Origin: Lutjanus erythropterus
Taxonomy: Eukaryota > Chordata > Actinopteri > Lutjaniformes > Lutjanidae
Length of the DNA: 64,000 nucleotides
Assembly (NCBI GenBank): GCA_020091685.1
Contig: CM034603.1
Location: 12,478,686-12,542,685, forward strand
Direction: 5' to 3'
Both the position numbers and the translations under genes were made by a program. Shown piece after piece: positions 11,455-23,993 of the stretch (position 1 is the stretch's first letter; every line of letters begins with the position of its first letter). The notes beneath the pieces are model-generated. The model saw only the letters and a program-made list of their open reading frames with translations, was not told the DNA's origin and did not search any database.

Positions 11455-14009
11455 GTCCCACTGAGCCTGAATTTGTGTGGTTGCTAACATCAGAGTCTTC
11501 ATCCTGAGCCACATTCTGTAGACTCAAGGTGAGTAAAGGATGTTTTCCTTTTACTCTGTGCTTTAAATTAACTCCCATCTGGTGCGATTTATCCCAGGAA
11601 CACAGGAGTGAAGCAGTAAGTGTGCTTTGGTCAATCTTTTCCAATGTGTTTTAGAGAAAAGTGTGCAAACTCAAACTAGAGGAAACTGACGAAGGAGCGT
11701 ATAGACAGAAAAACACAAAAACTCTTGTGGTTAAGACTCAATGCCAAGGAAAAAGCACAAGCTGAATGTCTTCACCTCAAGGATGGATTTCACATGACAG
11801 TTTCAGACTTTCCTGATTGCACTCCTGCTGTAAACCCACCTGTTCTTTGACTGCCTGTTAACGGTTAAACATTTATATTTTTAAAGGATGTTTGGTTCAA
11901 CACTGCTCACATGAGCCGCAACAGGACTCCCAGCAAAATCTCTTTCACACTCAAACATGGCAAACTACATTCCCAAGAAACACACTCAATATTAACCTCC
12001 GTCGGTTTAGTTTTAGTAAAATATTCTAGGTCTATTCAACCATCTCACTTTCCGTATTCATCACTTTTTACAAGCACTCAGAAACAGAGGCCAAAATCCA
12101 AACCACTGCATGCCTTTAAGAGCACCAACTCCTTCAGCAAACAATAAAAAACATATTAGCATCCGTTAACAAGCTGTCAAAAATATGAAGAGTAAAGTCA
12201 TGTGATGCTGCCCAAGCGTCTGCCCTTCACTACAGTGTGTTCAACAAAAACAAAAAACTTCAGCGATTGTGTTGACACAGATGGTGTCGCAGGGTGGATA
12301 ACGTTCACAGATTCTTTTTTTTTTTCTCTCCTCGACTTTAAGGATCAATTCCCTTTTTTTTCGTTTTAGGTAGGATGATCAAACATTGGCTCTCTGAGTC
12401 CAAGAAGACACTTACAGTGCAAATAAAGTTCTGCAGATGTAAATCTACTTTTTCTACATAGTATCAGGATCAGATGAGATGTAGTAACAGATTCCAGGAT
12501 TCGACAGCTAGCACCTTATCTAGGAAAAGGAACTAGAAAATGCCACTGATAGAACAAGAAACATCTGTATCTGTACCAAAACTCCATACTGAGCTCTGAA
12601 CTTGTGCCCTTTTTGGTGCATTTTTGGCCTTTTTTTTGTCCCCTGAAGAGTCACCTTTTTTCAGCAGATGTTCGAAACAAGAACGCCTTGTAACTGAGGT
12701 GGGATCACCAAGCATCTGAAGGGTAGCTAGTGTTAATCTCAGCTAACCAGTGTTACTTCACCTCAGCAGCCGTCTTACCATCACAACTGGATTTTAAATT
12801 TGCCAACCTAAAACTCGCCGGCATCTTCCTTTGACATCATGTGCCTGCTGATCCTTTTATTCCACAGTTTTTAAAATAGGAAATGAGACGAGAGTGCTGC
12901 AGCTGAGAAAGCTTCCCAAGCTTTCCCAAAAATACAATGCCAAGAAAACTGAGCTTCCCCTGACTCATTATATGTGCAAGCAAGTGACAAACCTCAACCT
13001 ACTCCCAGACATTTCCAACAGACAAATAAATTTTTTGCCAACAACAACAGGTGCCTCAATGCCTAATTTAGCAATGTTCAGGTTGCAGATATCGCCATGC
13101 CCTTCCTGTCTGACGCTGATCTCATCTCGGCTATGAAATGGGCTATATAGCTAGCTTGTTAGCAGTGTTAGCAAACAGTAAAAACAACCAAACAGCAGAG
13201 GGAGGTGATTCTTTACAGAGAAAATGATCAGAGGAAGAAAACACTGAGGCGACCACAGCAACAATTACCAGCAGTATCTGTACCGATAGTCAAACAAAGC
13301 TGAGCTGCTGAAAAAAAAAAAAACTTTATCAACAAAGTGTAAATAAATCTGCAAAAAGAAAAATTCACTTTGAGGTGACGTAAACCAAAGGATCTGAGTC
13401 TTGCTGTGAGATGTTGATGTCAAGTCTTGCATATGGATGTGAATATGTATAAAAAAAACACATCTACTAATTATGACCCATAATTAAGCTACATAAAGTT
13501 GCACAACAGTGCTACTCAACATGCAAACAAACCCCTCACTATAAGAGCCAAACAAGGTGGAGTCTGTTGTATGCACTCTGTCCCATCATCCACTGGGGTG
13601 GCTTCAAACAATGCCCTGCTGCTTTGCACACAAGACTAATTTAATCCCAAAGGCCTTTTGGACAGAATGAATAAATTTCAGTGTCATCTGTGCCGACTTT
13701 TTGGATGACACAACTATGTAATGCAAAAAGAGAAAAGGAGAAATAAAACAGAAAATAAAAATAAAAATAAAAATAACAAAAACAAATAAATAGAATAAAA
13801 AGAATGAAACGGTGCTCTACATGCACAGTAAAGTGCTTTTTGTCTGCAAGCCCTGATCCAGAAAAGAAGGCGTCCTCTATGCTTGTTTGTGACTGGTGAT
13901 TCTGGGATAGAAGTATTGAGTAGCCCTGACTTATATTTCCTTTTTTTAAACGCATCTGTGGAGCATAGTGGGGAAGGGTGGAGGACACAGAGAGGGGCGG
14001 GGAGTCACC

Positions 14010-14336
14010 CTACTGCGGGGACTTGGGCGGGGTGTGGTGGGGATCTTTGCTGGGGGTTTTCCCTGGGTGTGGGGGCGGGGAGGCCCACCGCCCGGGTGGC
14101 CTTCGGGCATCCCTCGGGGGTCTACCCGGGGCGGCCGAGCCGGGTTTGGAGGAGGGGGTGTATGTCTCTCTGGCCTTGGCCTCCCCTGCTGGGATGGAGG
14201 CATCGGGGCACTTCCTCTCCTCGCCTGCTGGGGCAGTGCAGGCTGGCTTGGCTTCCTTGGGGGTCGGTGGTTGCTGTAATGTCGGGGCATCCTTCACCCG
14301 CTGGCAGATCTCAGCGTAGGAGGGCTTCCTCAGCTC
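14010..14336 (-). CDS. larp4b: larp4b last coding exon with stop
   Basis: This terminal coding exon has 108 codons plus a stop (complement of 14010-14012). It begins ELRKPSYAEICQRVKDA, a conserved LARP4/4B motif, and ends HHTPPKSPQ. The middle is rich in Pro, Arg, Ala and Gly, and the exon is far richer in GC than its introns. The acceptor is CCTGTCAG. Long open frames on both strands here are a by-product of the GC content. The 3' UTR continues towards lower coordinates. Confidence 0.96.
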   Translation of the reverse strand, partial: ELRKPSYAEICQRVKDAPTLQQPPTPKEAKPACTAPAGEERKCPDASIPAGEAKARETYTPSSKPGSAAPGRPPRDARRPPGRWASPPPHPGKTPSKDPHHTPPKSPQ

Positions 14337-16747
14337 CTGACAGGAAGACAACAACAGGGTCAGTACATATTCTGAACAACACCTGTACCTGTACAATACA
14401 CCTCAACTGACCACAACACATTTATCATCAATGTTCTCCCCTCTGCACACCAGGTTAAGGCATGGTGAATATTTTTAATATGATTCATGATGATACAATA
14501 AGAAAACAGAGACTTGTCTACCACTTAGTCTTGTCAAAAAATATCGATTCTGAATATTTGAAATGCTTTCAATACTCATTTTCCACAGTACTGATTCCCA
14601 GTAACAGCTACGCTCTCTCACTCTGTTCTCTCCAGTGGTGAGTTGACAGGCATACTGCTGTAGTGTCCACACAGCCCTTTCTACTGGGACTAGGGTTGGA
14701 AGTAAATTGATTGCTGTGTACAGTGCTATTAACATTATTTAATTTCTAATAAGTTAATTCAATTAGTTATTTTTAACTGCCTGATGTAAAGAGAAAAAAA
14801 ACAAATGTTTCTAAAATGGTTGGGTTAAAGATATGTATATGTTATATCCTTGTTGTATTTATCTTTTGATAAATATATACAATTTTATGTCCTAAATGTT
14901 GTGTAAAGTTCTCGCTGTGGTAACGAAAATGGTAAAGAATATCAATATTTCTGACAACACTACTAGTATAGATATTGCAAAGTGTGAGGCTGACACCTTG
15001 TGGACAGTTGGTCTACAATCTCTTATCCAACCAAATTTTGTAAGGAGAGAAGCATTTCTTAATGTATTGTTGTTAGGGGGCAGGATGTATGCAGGCCTGA
15101 TGTATTTTATTTTATATAAGGAATCCGTTGTGACCCCATACCGTTGGTGATGTGCGTAATGTGCATGTGTGCGTGTTGTTGCCTCCTTTTTCGGCCACTC
15201 AGTGCACTGTGGCTGATTTAATTAAATCAAGTATCTACAGAAAACACACAGATTATCCCCCACCCCCATCAATCAATAAATTGACTGAAGTGTGCAAAGA
15301 ATTTCAGTCGACCAAGCTTTTCTTTGGTTGACTCCAGTAAAGTGACCACTTCTAGAATTGTCAAGATAACAGAATTCTAAACGATACTAGTTAGGAAAGT
15401 CACCAATCAATCATTAGTTGATTGAATGCTGTTAAGAATGATTTACTGACAGTGTATGTTTTGTGTAGTATTTCTCTGGTGCTCAGTTTGGTTTGATTTG
15501 CTGTGTTGAGTAAAAACAGCTGTACAAGATCAGCAGTTCTGAGTGAGAGCCTTATTGTTTTATTATTGTTTGTTCATATTGTTTGTTACATAAATTCATG
15601 TTTCACATAACTGTTTAAATAAAAGTTAAACAGAGAAAGACCTGCATTTTGATCAGATTATTTATGATCAATTGATTATTAATTGTTACTGTGTTCACTT
15701 TTTGGTCAAGGAAACTGCATAAGATTTGCAACTCTAATATAAATATTACAAAAGCATACCTGATCACCTCTTTCTATAGGATGACTAAAAGGGAAAAAGT
15801 CCTTGGCACACAAAACTATGTAAAATTGTAAAATCAGCAACATGCTACTGTGCTGGTACAGAAAAATCACTGTACTGTACTGTACTGTACAGGACAATTA
15901 AGACCGAGCTGAACAGAGGTCTTTTTTTGATCGTTTTAACCACATGGTATTGAAAAAATATTTAAGTATTGACACTTTCAACAACTCAAATTTCTTCAGT
16001 GTTTTAGTTCCTGCATATCCTGATTAAAGTGTCACTGTTTGGTGTGAGTTCACTGCAGAGGTGAAAAACAAAACAATCCAAATCAATGCATAGGGATCTG
16101 TTTCTTTTCATCTTGTTGATGCTCTCACCAAACTAAATACATGACTGTGTCTGCAAAACAACTCGTTCCTGAAACATTTGGGATTCAGAGGATCAACCTG
16201 AGAGCAGTGATAGAAGTGATTGTATTTATTTGCTGCATCTTGGACCACATTTCACCTCATCTTACAAGCCCTTTGGGAATTTCTGCTCACACCTACATGT
16301 TTGTAGTCTCAGTCTTTTTATCATAGTGTTTCATCAGCCGCAGGTTTTAACATTTTGTTCATATTTTACTGCAATGCTACAAAAAATTTAAGCTGAGGGG
16401 AAATTCATAAGTCCTGAAGCAGAAGTTTGTCTTTTGCAGGAACCTTTTGTTGATCTATGAGAAAGTGAGACGTGCAAACCTCAGATAAGAAAAAAAAAAA
16501 CTTTCCTTGCATCGGTTTTAAAAGCACGCAATATTTTCCCCCAGGAAGTGTAAGATATGTGCTTATCTGCAATCAAAATCAATATGAGACGGTGCAGAAT
16601 TAATGCACGATTAATTTACCCCCTTTTGTTCATGCTGAGATTGATCTGTCTGTGATTGAGATGCCTGAGAGGTGGTTATTAAAAAGAATACAGGTGAAGA
16701 AAGAAAAAACAGGAAAAGAGAAGAAAGGAGAAGAAATCAATACTGAC
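14337..16747 (-). other. larp4b: larp4b last intron
   Basis: GT-AG intron. It contains a short TGTAC tandem run at 15870-15891 and a degenerate dispersed repeat around 15290-15720 (TTCAGTCGACCAAGCTTTTC and similar). I recognise that only as a common fish repeat type. No other coding sequence is visible. Confidence 0.6.
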
Positions 16748-16859
16748 TGTGGCAGCACCGTTGACTTGAACTGATTTACTTGCAGTGGACAGAGTGCCAG
16801 GAACACGTTCCACTGACAACAGCACCTCCTTCGGCTTCACCTCCGTCACCTTCACCTCC
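16748..16859 (-). CDS. larp4b: larp4b exon, KSVQVNGAAT segment
   Basis: This 112-nt exon encodes EVKVTEVKPKEVLLSVERVP followed by GTLSTASKSVQVNGAAT. KSVQVNGAAT is conserved in LARP4B immediately before the ELRKPSYAEICQR exon. The acceptor is TATTTCAG and the donor GTCAGT. It ends in phase 0. Confidence 0.93.
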
Positions 16860-17302
16860 CTGAAATAAACACCAACAGGAAGCCAAATGAAATAGGTTGT
16901 GAAAGGGTAGTGACATCTAACAGTAACTTATCGTGAGCAGCCAGACTGACTCATGTGTGAATTACATGATCACAATAACAGCATTTAGGAAGTCTGTCAG
17001 TCAGAGTCAAAATGCGAGAGGAAGTCCATTCTTTGCACAGGCAAAAGATAAAAGTCTTGGAATTGCTGCTGTTGCTACGTCATATCTTGATGCGCTGACT
17101 CACATAAACCTGCAATGACACATCTTGATGATTTTTCCTGCTGCGTTATTGTACACAGAGAAACACAGGAAAATAACATGATTTGCCCCATCTGCAGGTG
17201 CTATTTAGATATCTATAGTATTATTGAAATAGCACCAGTGATAATGTTGAGTATTATCCATAACAACAAACATCCCTGATTCCAAAAAAGTTGGGACTTG
17301 TG

Positions 17303-17326
17303 TTTATATATATGTGTGTGTGTGTG

Positions 17327-17371
<45 letters not shown>
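17303..17371. repeat. microsatellite (TA)n(TG)n(TA)n(CA)n, self-complementary
   Basis: A TG run followed by TATATA and a long CA run forms a potential hairpin inside the Tc1-like remnant. Confidence 0.95.
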
Positions 17372-17373
<2 letters not shown>

Positions 17374-18107
17374 ATTTTGAATACGAGGCCTGCAACACAT
17401 TCCAAAAAAGTTGGGACAGTAGCATGTTTATTACCTTTTCTTGTAGCAACACTCAGTAAGGATTTGAGAACTGAGGACACTAATTGTTTAAGTTTTGAAA
17501 GTGAAATTCTTTCCCATTCTTACTTGATATTAAACCTCAGGTGCTTAACAGTCCAGGGTCTATGTTGTATTTTGTGCTTCATTTTTTGCCTCATTTAATA
17601 CACCTCTATATGGGCACCATTAGTTGCACAAAGCACATCAAGACGGTACTCGATTTCTTGCCATGTTCGCTGTAGCATAGCCTCATCAATGGTGGCAATG
17701 GCATCAGTGATCTTTGTGGACACCCTGTAGAATTATCCTTTGTTACATGTATGTAGGATTTTAATGCAGTGCTGCCTGAGCATCAGAGGGCACAGGCATT
17801 CAGTGGTGGTTTTCAGCCTTGCTGCTAACATGCAGATTTCTCTGGATTCTCTGAATCTTTTAATGACATTATGGATTGTAGATGGTGAAATCCCTAAAGC
17901 GTTTTATGTTGAGAAACATTGATCTTAAACTATTTGCCCACACAGCTGAACGACTAAGCCTTTCAAGGATGCCCCTTAAATACCCAATCATGATGCTGTT
18001 ACACCCAGCAGGTGTTTCTTGAGCATTCAAAAACTTTCAGTCTTTAGTGTCTACCGTTTTGAAATTGCAGGCATCAAATTCATAGAGTGTATATTTACAA
18101 AAAAACA

Positions 18108-18135
18108 CACGTAAGTTTGTAAGTTTGTAAGTTTG
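18108..18135. repeat. short tandem repeat, unit GTAAGTTT
   Basis: Three units of an 8-nt motif (GTAAGTTT) lie inside the Tc1-like remnant. Confidence 0.85.
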
Positions 18136-18605
18136 AACATTGTCTTTGTACTGTTTTCAGCTAAACAAAACTCAGCAAATCATCACATTCTGTTTTTATT
18201 TACATTTTACAGAGTGCCACAGAGAAAAAAGGAGCAGAAAGCAGGTAATCAAAATCATGTAAGAAGCTGTTTGAAGTCAAGTGATGAAAGGACCTGATTT
18301 TGTTAACATTGGCTCAAACTTCAACTCAAGAGTGGGAAACTGTTTGAGGTACAGCCCTCTCTCATCTCCAGTTTTACTATTAGTTTTCATGTGTATCCTT
18401 AAAAGTAATTGCTACTACACTTGTCTGGAAAAACAACTGGCTTGTATTTTTGCAGCCTTTTTATTCAGTAAGAATGTACTGTAGAATGCTACTCTTGCTA
18501 CTGCCAATATTCTCATTCCCATATCAACAACAGTTGGTAGAAATGTACTTACAGACCTGCAGATAAATCTCAAAACATATTCAACACTGTCAGTGTGGTT
18601 CTTAC

Positions 18606-18796
18606 GCTGCTGAGAGGGAAGGAGCAGGACTGTGCGGTGGACCGGCAGCTGGGGTCAGTGTCGGGACTGAGGCTGGGGTCGGGGTGGTTGGCGACGGCTG
18701 GAAGCTTGTGGGCATCGGGGAAGTGGAGGACCGAAGGGGCTCTTTGGGGCCCGCTGGAGAGAGCGCTCCTCCAGTACTGGAATCAGCACTTACATT
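18606..18796 (-). CDS. larp4b: larp4b exon, Ser/Thr/Pro-rich variable region
   Basis: This 191-nt exon begins NVSADSSTGG and continues with a Pro/Ser/Thr-rich low-complexity stretch (PSPTTPTPASVPTLTPAAGP). The acceptor is TTGCAG and the donor GTAAGA. The start fits the SADAS position of mammalian LARP4B, but the rest is divergent. The open frame would stop one codon past the donor, and splicing to 16859 avoids that stop. Confidence 0.88.
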
Positions 18797-19805
18797 CTGC
18801 AATGAAAACACACAAAGAGGAAGAGATTTAAAGTCAGCCATTAAAGTTATTTCTTTTTCCCTTTTTAGTGATAGTGTATTTGATAAATTTATGGCCTTTA
18901 TGATATATTATAACCTTGAAACTGCTTGTAGTTGCACTAGATGATGACTTCATTTTCGACACATGGTTAACTCTTCAGGAAATAAGAAACAAAGCGTTGT
19001 ATTTAGATAATGTCCAGCGTACTCTTGTTGGAACTAAACTAAAACTAAGTCAAAATTTTCTGTCAAAATTAACAATGGATCACTTGTTTCCTCATGGCTC
19101 CATAATACATCCATGATGGCTCTACACAGAGCTGATGCAACCTTCATCACATTAATAAACAAAACTAACAGAAATGCCTGATCCCCATCCCATTTCTACA
19201 TTGTGTTTCACTGTTTGAGGTTCAACTGACGCTTCGTTAATTACATCATCTTGTTGCGTCCTCTCCTTCTACAATGGAATAATGGTTTTCCAAATGGAGG
19301 ATTGGTGCCACCTACTGGTTATCTTAATAACCCAACTCCTAATAATCACATATTAGTAAGTGGATGGAAACAAGGATTCATTTGCATTTTCTTGGGCTGA
19401 TTTATTCTAAATTCTGTTAAAATTTGCAATACATTTTGATGGAAACGCAGCTGTAGACAGAAGTTCAATTCTATATACACTGACTCACATTTATAAGCAT
19501 GTGGGACGTAATGCAGATTTACGGTGTAAAGGTCCGGTGATTCTCCCAGCTTGATGCTAACTATTGGGTACAACTTGTCTTCAGTGTGGTGTCAGACTTG
19601 AAGTTCAGCAGAGAGGTTTATTTTTTCGGCACATGATTATGACTGATTGGGCTGTTGTATGAGATTTTACAGTTTGTCAGATAAATATTTGACCAAATTT
19701 GTTGTCTGTGAAATTTGGGTAGTTAAGGAATCCCACTCTGTAAATGAGCTGTAAAAGATATAGAAGTAAAGACATACACTTTTTACAGCTACCCCGTGTA
19801 GAATT

Positions 19806-20497
19806 AGGGCTGTTCAGGTATGGAATTTTTCTTACCACGGTAACAAAGCAACATATTCCTGCTAGATGGCATTTATGACGACTGCCTTAATAACCACTTT
19901 TATTGGACTTAATTGAAACATACTGTCATGAATGTAGTGTAGCTCCTTTAAGGAATAGGGCAATGAGTATGTGTGCGTAGTGTGCAAATGAAGGAGAACG
20001 AGTGGCAGAGTGACAGCACTGCTTATAGCGGAGCAGAAACTTAAACTCAGCTCAAAGTTGTAGGTCTGGCAATAAATGCACTGTGCAGGTTACAGTGTGT
20101 CAGTTAAATGCTGCCGTTTCCCAAACTGTTGGAAAAGTGACAGGATTAGCCGTGATGTAAGCTGAGAAAGGCTAAGCTAACCTTGCACTTTTACATTGAA
20201 CACTGAATTTTACATTGAATGTCTTCTGTGATTACTTATCCATTTTTCTATCATGAAAACAGTTGATGCTGTTAGCCACCAACTGGCAAACTCAAGATAC
20301 CTTGGATTAAGTCTGTTGACCAATCAGAGGCTGTGTTCCTGACTTGTGTGAGACAGCGTGGATCCTTAGGTGTATTACTAGATCAGTGCACTGATCTCAA
20401 AATGAAACTAACCCTTCAAAATGAAATTTGTGGTGATGCCGGTAATGGGGTAACTCCATGGTGGGGATCACAAGATCATGCTAATCGTCACAGCCCT
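19806..20497. mobile_element. possible non-autonomous element with AGGGCTGT ends
   Basis: AGGGCTGTTCAGGTATGG at the left is matched at the right by ACAGCCCT, the exact complement of AGGGCTGT. GGTAAC-type motifs lie inside both ends. The length is about 690 bp. I see no clear target duplication, so this is tentative. It lies in the larp4b intron between 20765 and 18796. Confidence 0.4.
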
Positions 20498-20764
20498 ATT
20501 TCTGACTACAGCTCCATGACAGTATTATCAAACCAACTGCGACAGATGCCAGTTTGTAACCTGACCTTCACCACAAAAGGTACAAAAATGCAGAAATTTA
20601 GCATAGGTGTTGATGGTGTGAGGCAGATAATTTCTTTCAAATAACAGCAATAAGTTGACAGCAGAGAGCTGAATGATGCATTATTTTTAATCCTCACAGC
20701 ATGCAACATATGAACAATACAAAGAAACCCAGTGAGTTAGCTCAGTTTTAGCATCAGTCCTTAC

Positions 20765-20935
20765 CCTTTCCTTTGTGGTTCCAACAACTACGCTGCTAGC
20801 CAGCCGATTGTCGAACACATCGTCAGTCTTGAGCTGGCCGGCTGCACCGGGCAGGGGAGGAAAGCTGGAAAGGCCCAGCTCAAAGCTCGGAGATGGGGGT
20901 TTGGGAGGAGGAGGCGGCGACTGTGGCGTCACTCT
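20765..20935 (-). CDS. larp4b: larp4b exon, proline-rich and FPPLPG segment
   Basis: This 171-nt exon of 57 codons starts RVTPQSPPPPPKPPSPSFEL, then GLSSFPPLPGAAGQLKTDDV, and ends VVVGTTKER. SPSFELGLSSFPPLPGAAG is almost unchanged across vertebrate LARP4B. The acceptor is CATGTAG and the donor GTAAGG. It contains a polyproline run that could bind SH3 or WW domains. That is inference only. Confidence 0.96.
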
Positions 20936-21214
20936 CTACATGACAGCAACAAACACAGAGTCAGGACAAAACTTAGCACAGGAGGGAAAATAAAACCTCA
21001 AAACACAAAGTCAAATTAGTCAAATTATAGCAATCATCAAAATCATACGACTTGTACACAGTTATTTTAGAGGTGAAGTTTTATCCATCTTTCATTATTT
21101 CCTTTATATTAGTCTACACATAAAAAAGAAAAGCTATATTGACACCCAAACTATGTAATTTTTGTGAGTACAGCTACATTAAACTGACAAACAGGACACC
21201 AAAAAAATACTTAC

Positions 21215-21260
21215 TGTAAACTTTTCGTCCCTCTTTTTCCTAGAAGCAGAAACATTTTTC
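21215..21260 (-). CDS. larp4b: larp4b small exon (46 nt), RKKR basic patch
   Basis: This 46-nt exon encodes RKNVSASRKKRDEKFT, with the first Arg split with the previous exon. Mammalian LARP4B has RKNSFGYRKKREEKFT at this place, so the upstream acceptor (TTAAAG, AG at 21262-21261) is the conserved choice. A second acceptor (CTTCTAG) lies 21 nt further in and keeps the frame, removing seven codons. The donor is GTAAGT. Confidence 0.88.
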
Positions 21261-23107
21261 CTTTAAGAAAAAGAACACTTCAATTTACAAACATCCATTC
21301 TAACTGAAACAATAACTTAACCTTGCACAGAGTACAAAAGCAAATCCTTTTTACACTATATTAATCATATTTATTATAACTGATATCATTTGATTGAACA
21401 GCCAGCACTTAACGGTTTACATCTCAGACCAACTAAGCTAGGTCTCACGTCTACTATTACAACACAGATGAGCAACAGAGGTAATTCTAAAAGAAAAGAC
21501 TGTCTGAGCGACTTTCTGCCCTTCTTTCATTCATACTATAATAAAATTGCATGTGGCTCAAACAGGAGCTACTATGCATCTTACAGCTGTGGGCTGCATG
21601 CTACATCATGTCTGTGTGCTTTTACTCCTGTACGTAATAAGTAAATTGTTTAAGCTCAACTTTCTGTAATTTTACTGATTTGAAATTGAGTTCAGAGCTT
21701 GAAATTAACTTTTAATTTTGTTAACTTTTACTTCTTTATTTACTTTTAAACTGATGAGTCTACAGCTTGATATTAACTTTTTGACTGAATGTCCCCAAAT
21801 TTTACTTTCAACTGTCCCAGAATCGCAAACTACAATTGCATTATAAACTATGCGTTTTAACTTGCATCACTTCAATGACTTAGTCTGGTTCACCACGAAA
21901 TTTTTCCCTGCACTTTAGATTAATAAAAAATTTAAATCCCATTAGGTGTTTGGCCACAATCAGTTTTCAGTATTCTCTAAGTCATTGATTGAGTTACTGT
22001 TTGATCAATAAATGCATCACCGCAAAATGCAGTGCAATACAAATCCGTTTCTGATCGGTATATATTGATAGAAATAATACAAATAGTATAAAATCCATGA
22101 TCCATAAACATAATTTCATTTACAAAAGGTTCTCTACGGCCCCAGAATTGTCCCAGACACTGTATTTGTGTGTCCCAGGTGCAATTTCTATTGTCCCTGT
22201 GATAATGGGACATCCTTAATAGATGACTGATGCTCGTGGTAGCTTTTGAACTGTTTTTAAACACATAAAGGACATTTCCACAACTGCTCCAGGTACTTTG
22301 TCTGTTGATTTATCTCAAAATTATTTTTTTTCCAATGCATACCTGTATTCAAACTTGCACTTTCTGCATACTTGCCCTTTCAGGCATACTTATAATCAGC
22401 CCAGTTTAAAAATGAAGCTGGTTGTCATTACTATGGTAAAAGTGAAGCCTTTTACCATTTAAAAAAATGTGAACTGACAATGGGAACTCTGACAGCATGT
22501 TTAGTAGGGATGCTCCTAATGACCAGCTTCCCTGCTGATTAAACAGAAATTTAAATAAAGACATGTCAAGTAGTCTAAAAGTAAGACAATACTCAGACCA
22601 GTGCTAGCACCAGAGGCCTGCTCTCCCTGCAGATTAGCATCCACAGGCTTCAGCTGAATGTGGTTACAAACTGCTGTGGTCGGGAAGCTATATGGCAGTT
22701 CACTCTGACACAGCCTAAACACAACCTGTAAAACAGCTTTTGCTTAGACAGCTTTTTCTGTGAAAGGAGCAAAGTCTTGAAACTGTCAGTGTGAACACTT
22801 GAAATCTGCAACAGACTTCATCACTTTTATGAATGCTCTAAATCCTGGTTAATTCAGCAACAATCATGTACACGTCTAGCTTTTAAATGTAATGTCTTTA
22901 AATGGGGGCTTTAGTATTTTTCCTGTTTTTTACTTTTCATAATATTCTCCTGTATTCAGTTTATCATCTTCTTATGTCACTGTTCCAATCTCTTTTTTCA
23001 AAAGCCCTTCTAGAGATGGGTGTTCCAAATTAGCATTCCCAAACCTATATTATCAGGACAACATGGTCCCATTTTTAAACTACAGCAATGCTGGATAAGT
23101 GTCGTAC
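21261..23107 (-). other. larp4b: larp4b intron, nothing specific seen
   Basis: AT-rich intron sequence without recognised transposon ends or coding similarity. It contains TTAACTTTTA-type low-complexity stretches around 21680-21780. Confidence 0.5.
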
Positions 23108-23371
23108 CTTCCTCTGCCAATGCCAAGAGAGTAGTCTGTGGTCGTGGGCTCGGTTACTCGTCCTGTGCCCACTGTGTCCCTGCGTGGGAAGGCGGTGGTG
23201 GAGGGTAACCTGGTTCTGGGCTGGCTGGTGGGGAGTCGCGTCGGTGGACTGCTGCGGACCCCATTGAGCCTCTCGCTGGGGAAGCTGGGAAAAAGGCCTG
23301 GGTTGTCCAGAAGCCCGGCGCTGCGGTCTGCTGTGGGGATGGCTGGCCTCAAGTGAGGTTTACTGTGATTC
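23108..23371 (-). CDS. larp4b: larp4b exon, basic Ser/Pro/Arg-rich region
   Basis: This 264-nt exon encodes a basic low-complexity segment, including NHSKPHLRPAIPTADRSAGL and FPSERLNGVRSS, and ends in a short LGIGRG repeat. It matches the region of LARP4B around SKSHLRHAIPSAERG and LGRGR. The acceptor is TCCTGCAG and the donor GTACGA. It is probably disordered. Arg-Gly motifs of this kind often contribute to RNA contact, but that is inference. Confidence 0.93.
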
Positions 23372-23993
23372 CTGCAGGAACCGGGAACACTTCAGTCAAA
23401 AAGTGTGAAATATGACAGTGTACACATCTGAAATTAAAGTCAGTTTAATTTTGTTGATTTTGGAGAAGCTGTGGTCAAAAGCAGCAGTCTTCCTACTGCC
23501 AGACCCACAAAATATAACATCAAGCGCAATTATCTAACCAAAAATCTCCTCCCGCCTCTTTTTAACCAGCTAACATGCTACTCACTGAAACTCCGCCTGG
23601 GAAACTGTAAAGTCAGGTTTGTTTCATCTGGTTTTACAGAGAAATTTACTTTGTGAGAGGACTGGTTATTTATGTATAGTTATTCTTAATGGCTGCCACA
23701 GACAGTCTTTTTAATCCATATAGGCCATAGAGAGGCATCTGTATTGAATTGAGATTGAAATATTGCTATTCAAGTAGGTTTACAATGTAATACAACATTT
23801 TCCTCTTACTTCAAGCCATTTTGTCACTGCTCAGAAACAAAACCTTCATCACCATTGTGATTATGAGCCATCAGAGTTTGTTTCCCTCCCTTGAAGTTAC
23901 CAGAGATTTAATCATTCAGGTGTATTCAGTTAACCGATGCTTGTTTTCCACCATTTTTGCTTTGTTAGTGACAGAGAACCCACGGATACCAAC

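Larger units (their letters stand above)
4490..14009 (-). other. larp4b: probable larp4b 3' UTR and downstream region (extent uncertain)
   Basis: After the stop codon no further coding exon is visible down to 4490. Candidate poly(A) signals on the minus strand occur at 10385-10390, 5796-5801 and 4492-4497. The stretch also holds poly-A and poly-T runs, a CT/CTCG repeat (9542-9590), a hAT-like MITE (6411-6602) and a foldback MITE (10654-11454). The MITEs may mean that only part of this region is transcribed. The real 3' end cannot be fixed from sequence alone. Confidence 0.4.
17275..18218 (-). mobile_element. degenerate Tc1/mariner-like transposon with N-terminal helix-turn-helix remnant
   Basis: The left end carries CTGATTCCAAAAAAGTTGGG, and ATTCCAAAAAAGTTGGGACA is repeated at 17399. 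Near the right end the minus strand reads AATAAAAACAGAATGTGATG, the usual subterminal sequence of this element. Around 17840-17925 the minus strand still resembles the transposase helix-turn-helix region (SQ-KALGISPSTIHN-I type, with frame breaks). The middle is deleted, and a TG/CA microsatellite interrupts the left end. It is not functional. Confidence 0.75.

Noticed and set aside
13883..14410. Plus-strand open frame of 175 codons and overlapping 103-113 codon frames
   Set aside because: They are antisense or out-of-frame shadows of the GC-rich last larp4b exon. Their peptides are Gly/Arg/Trp-rich with no family resemblance, while the minus-strand frame ELRKPSYAEICQR is conserved.
17314..17598. 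Plus-strand frame with a TH-repeat peptide
   Set aside because: It is translated from the CA microsatellite.
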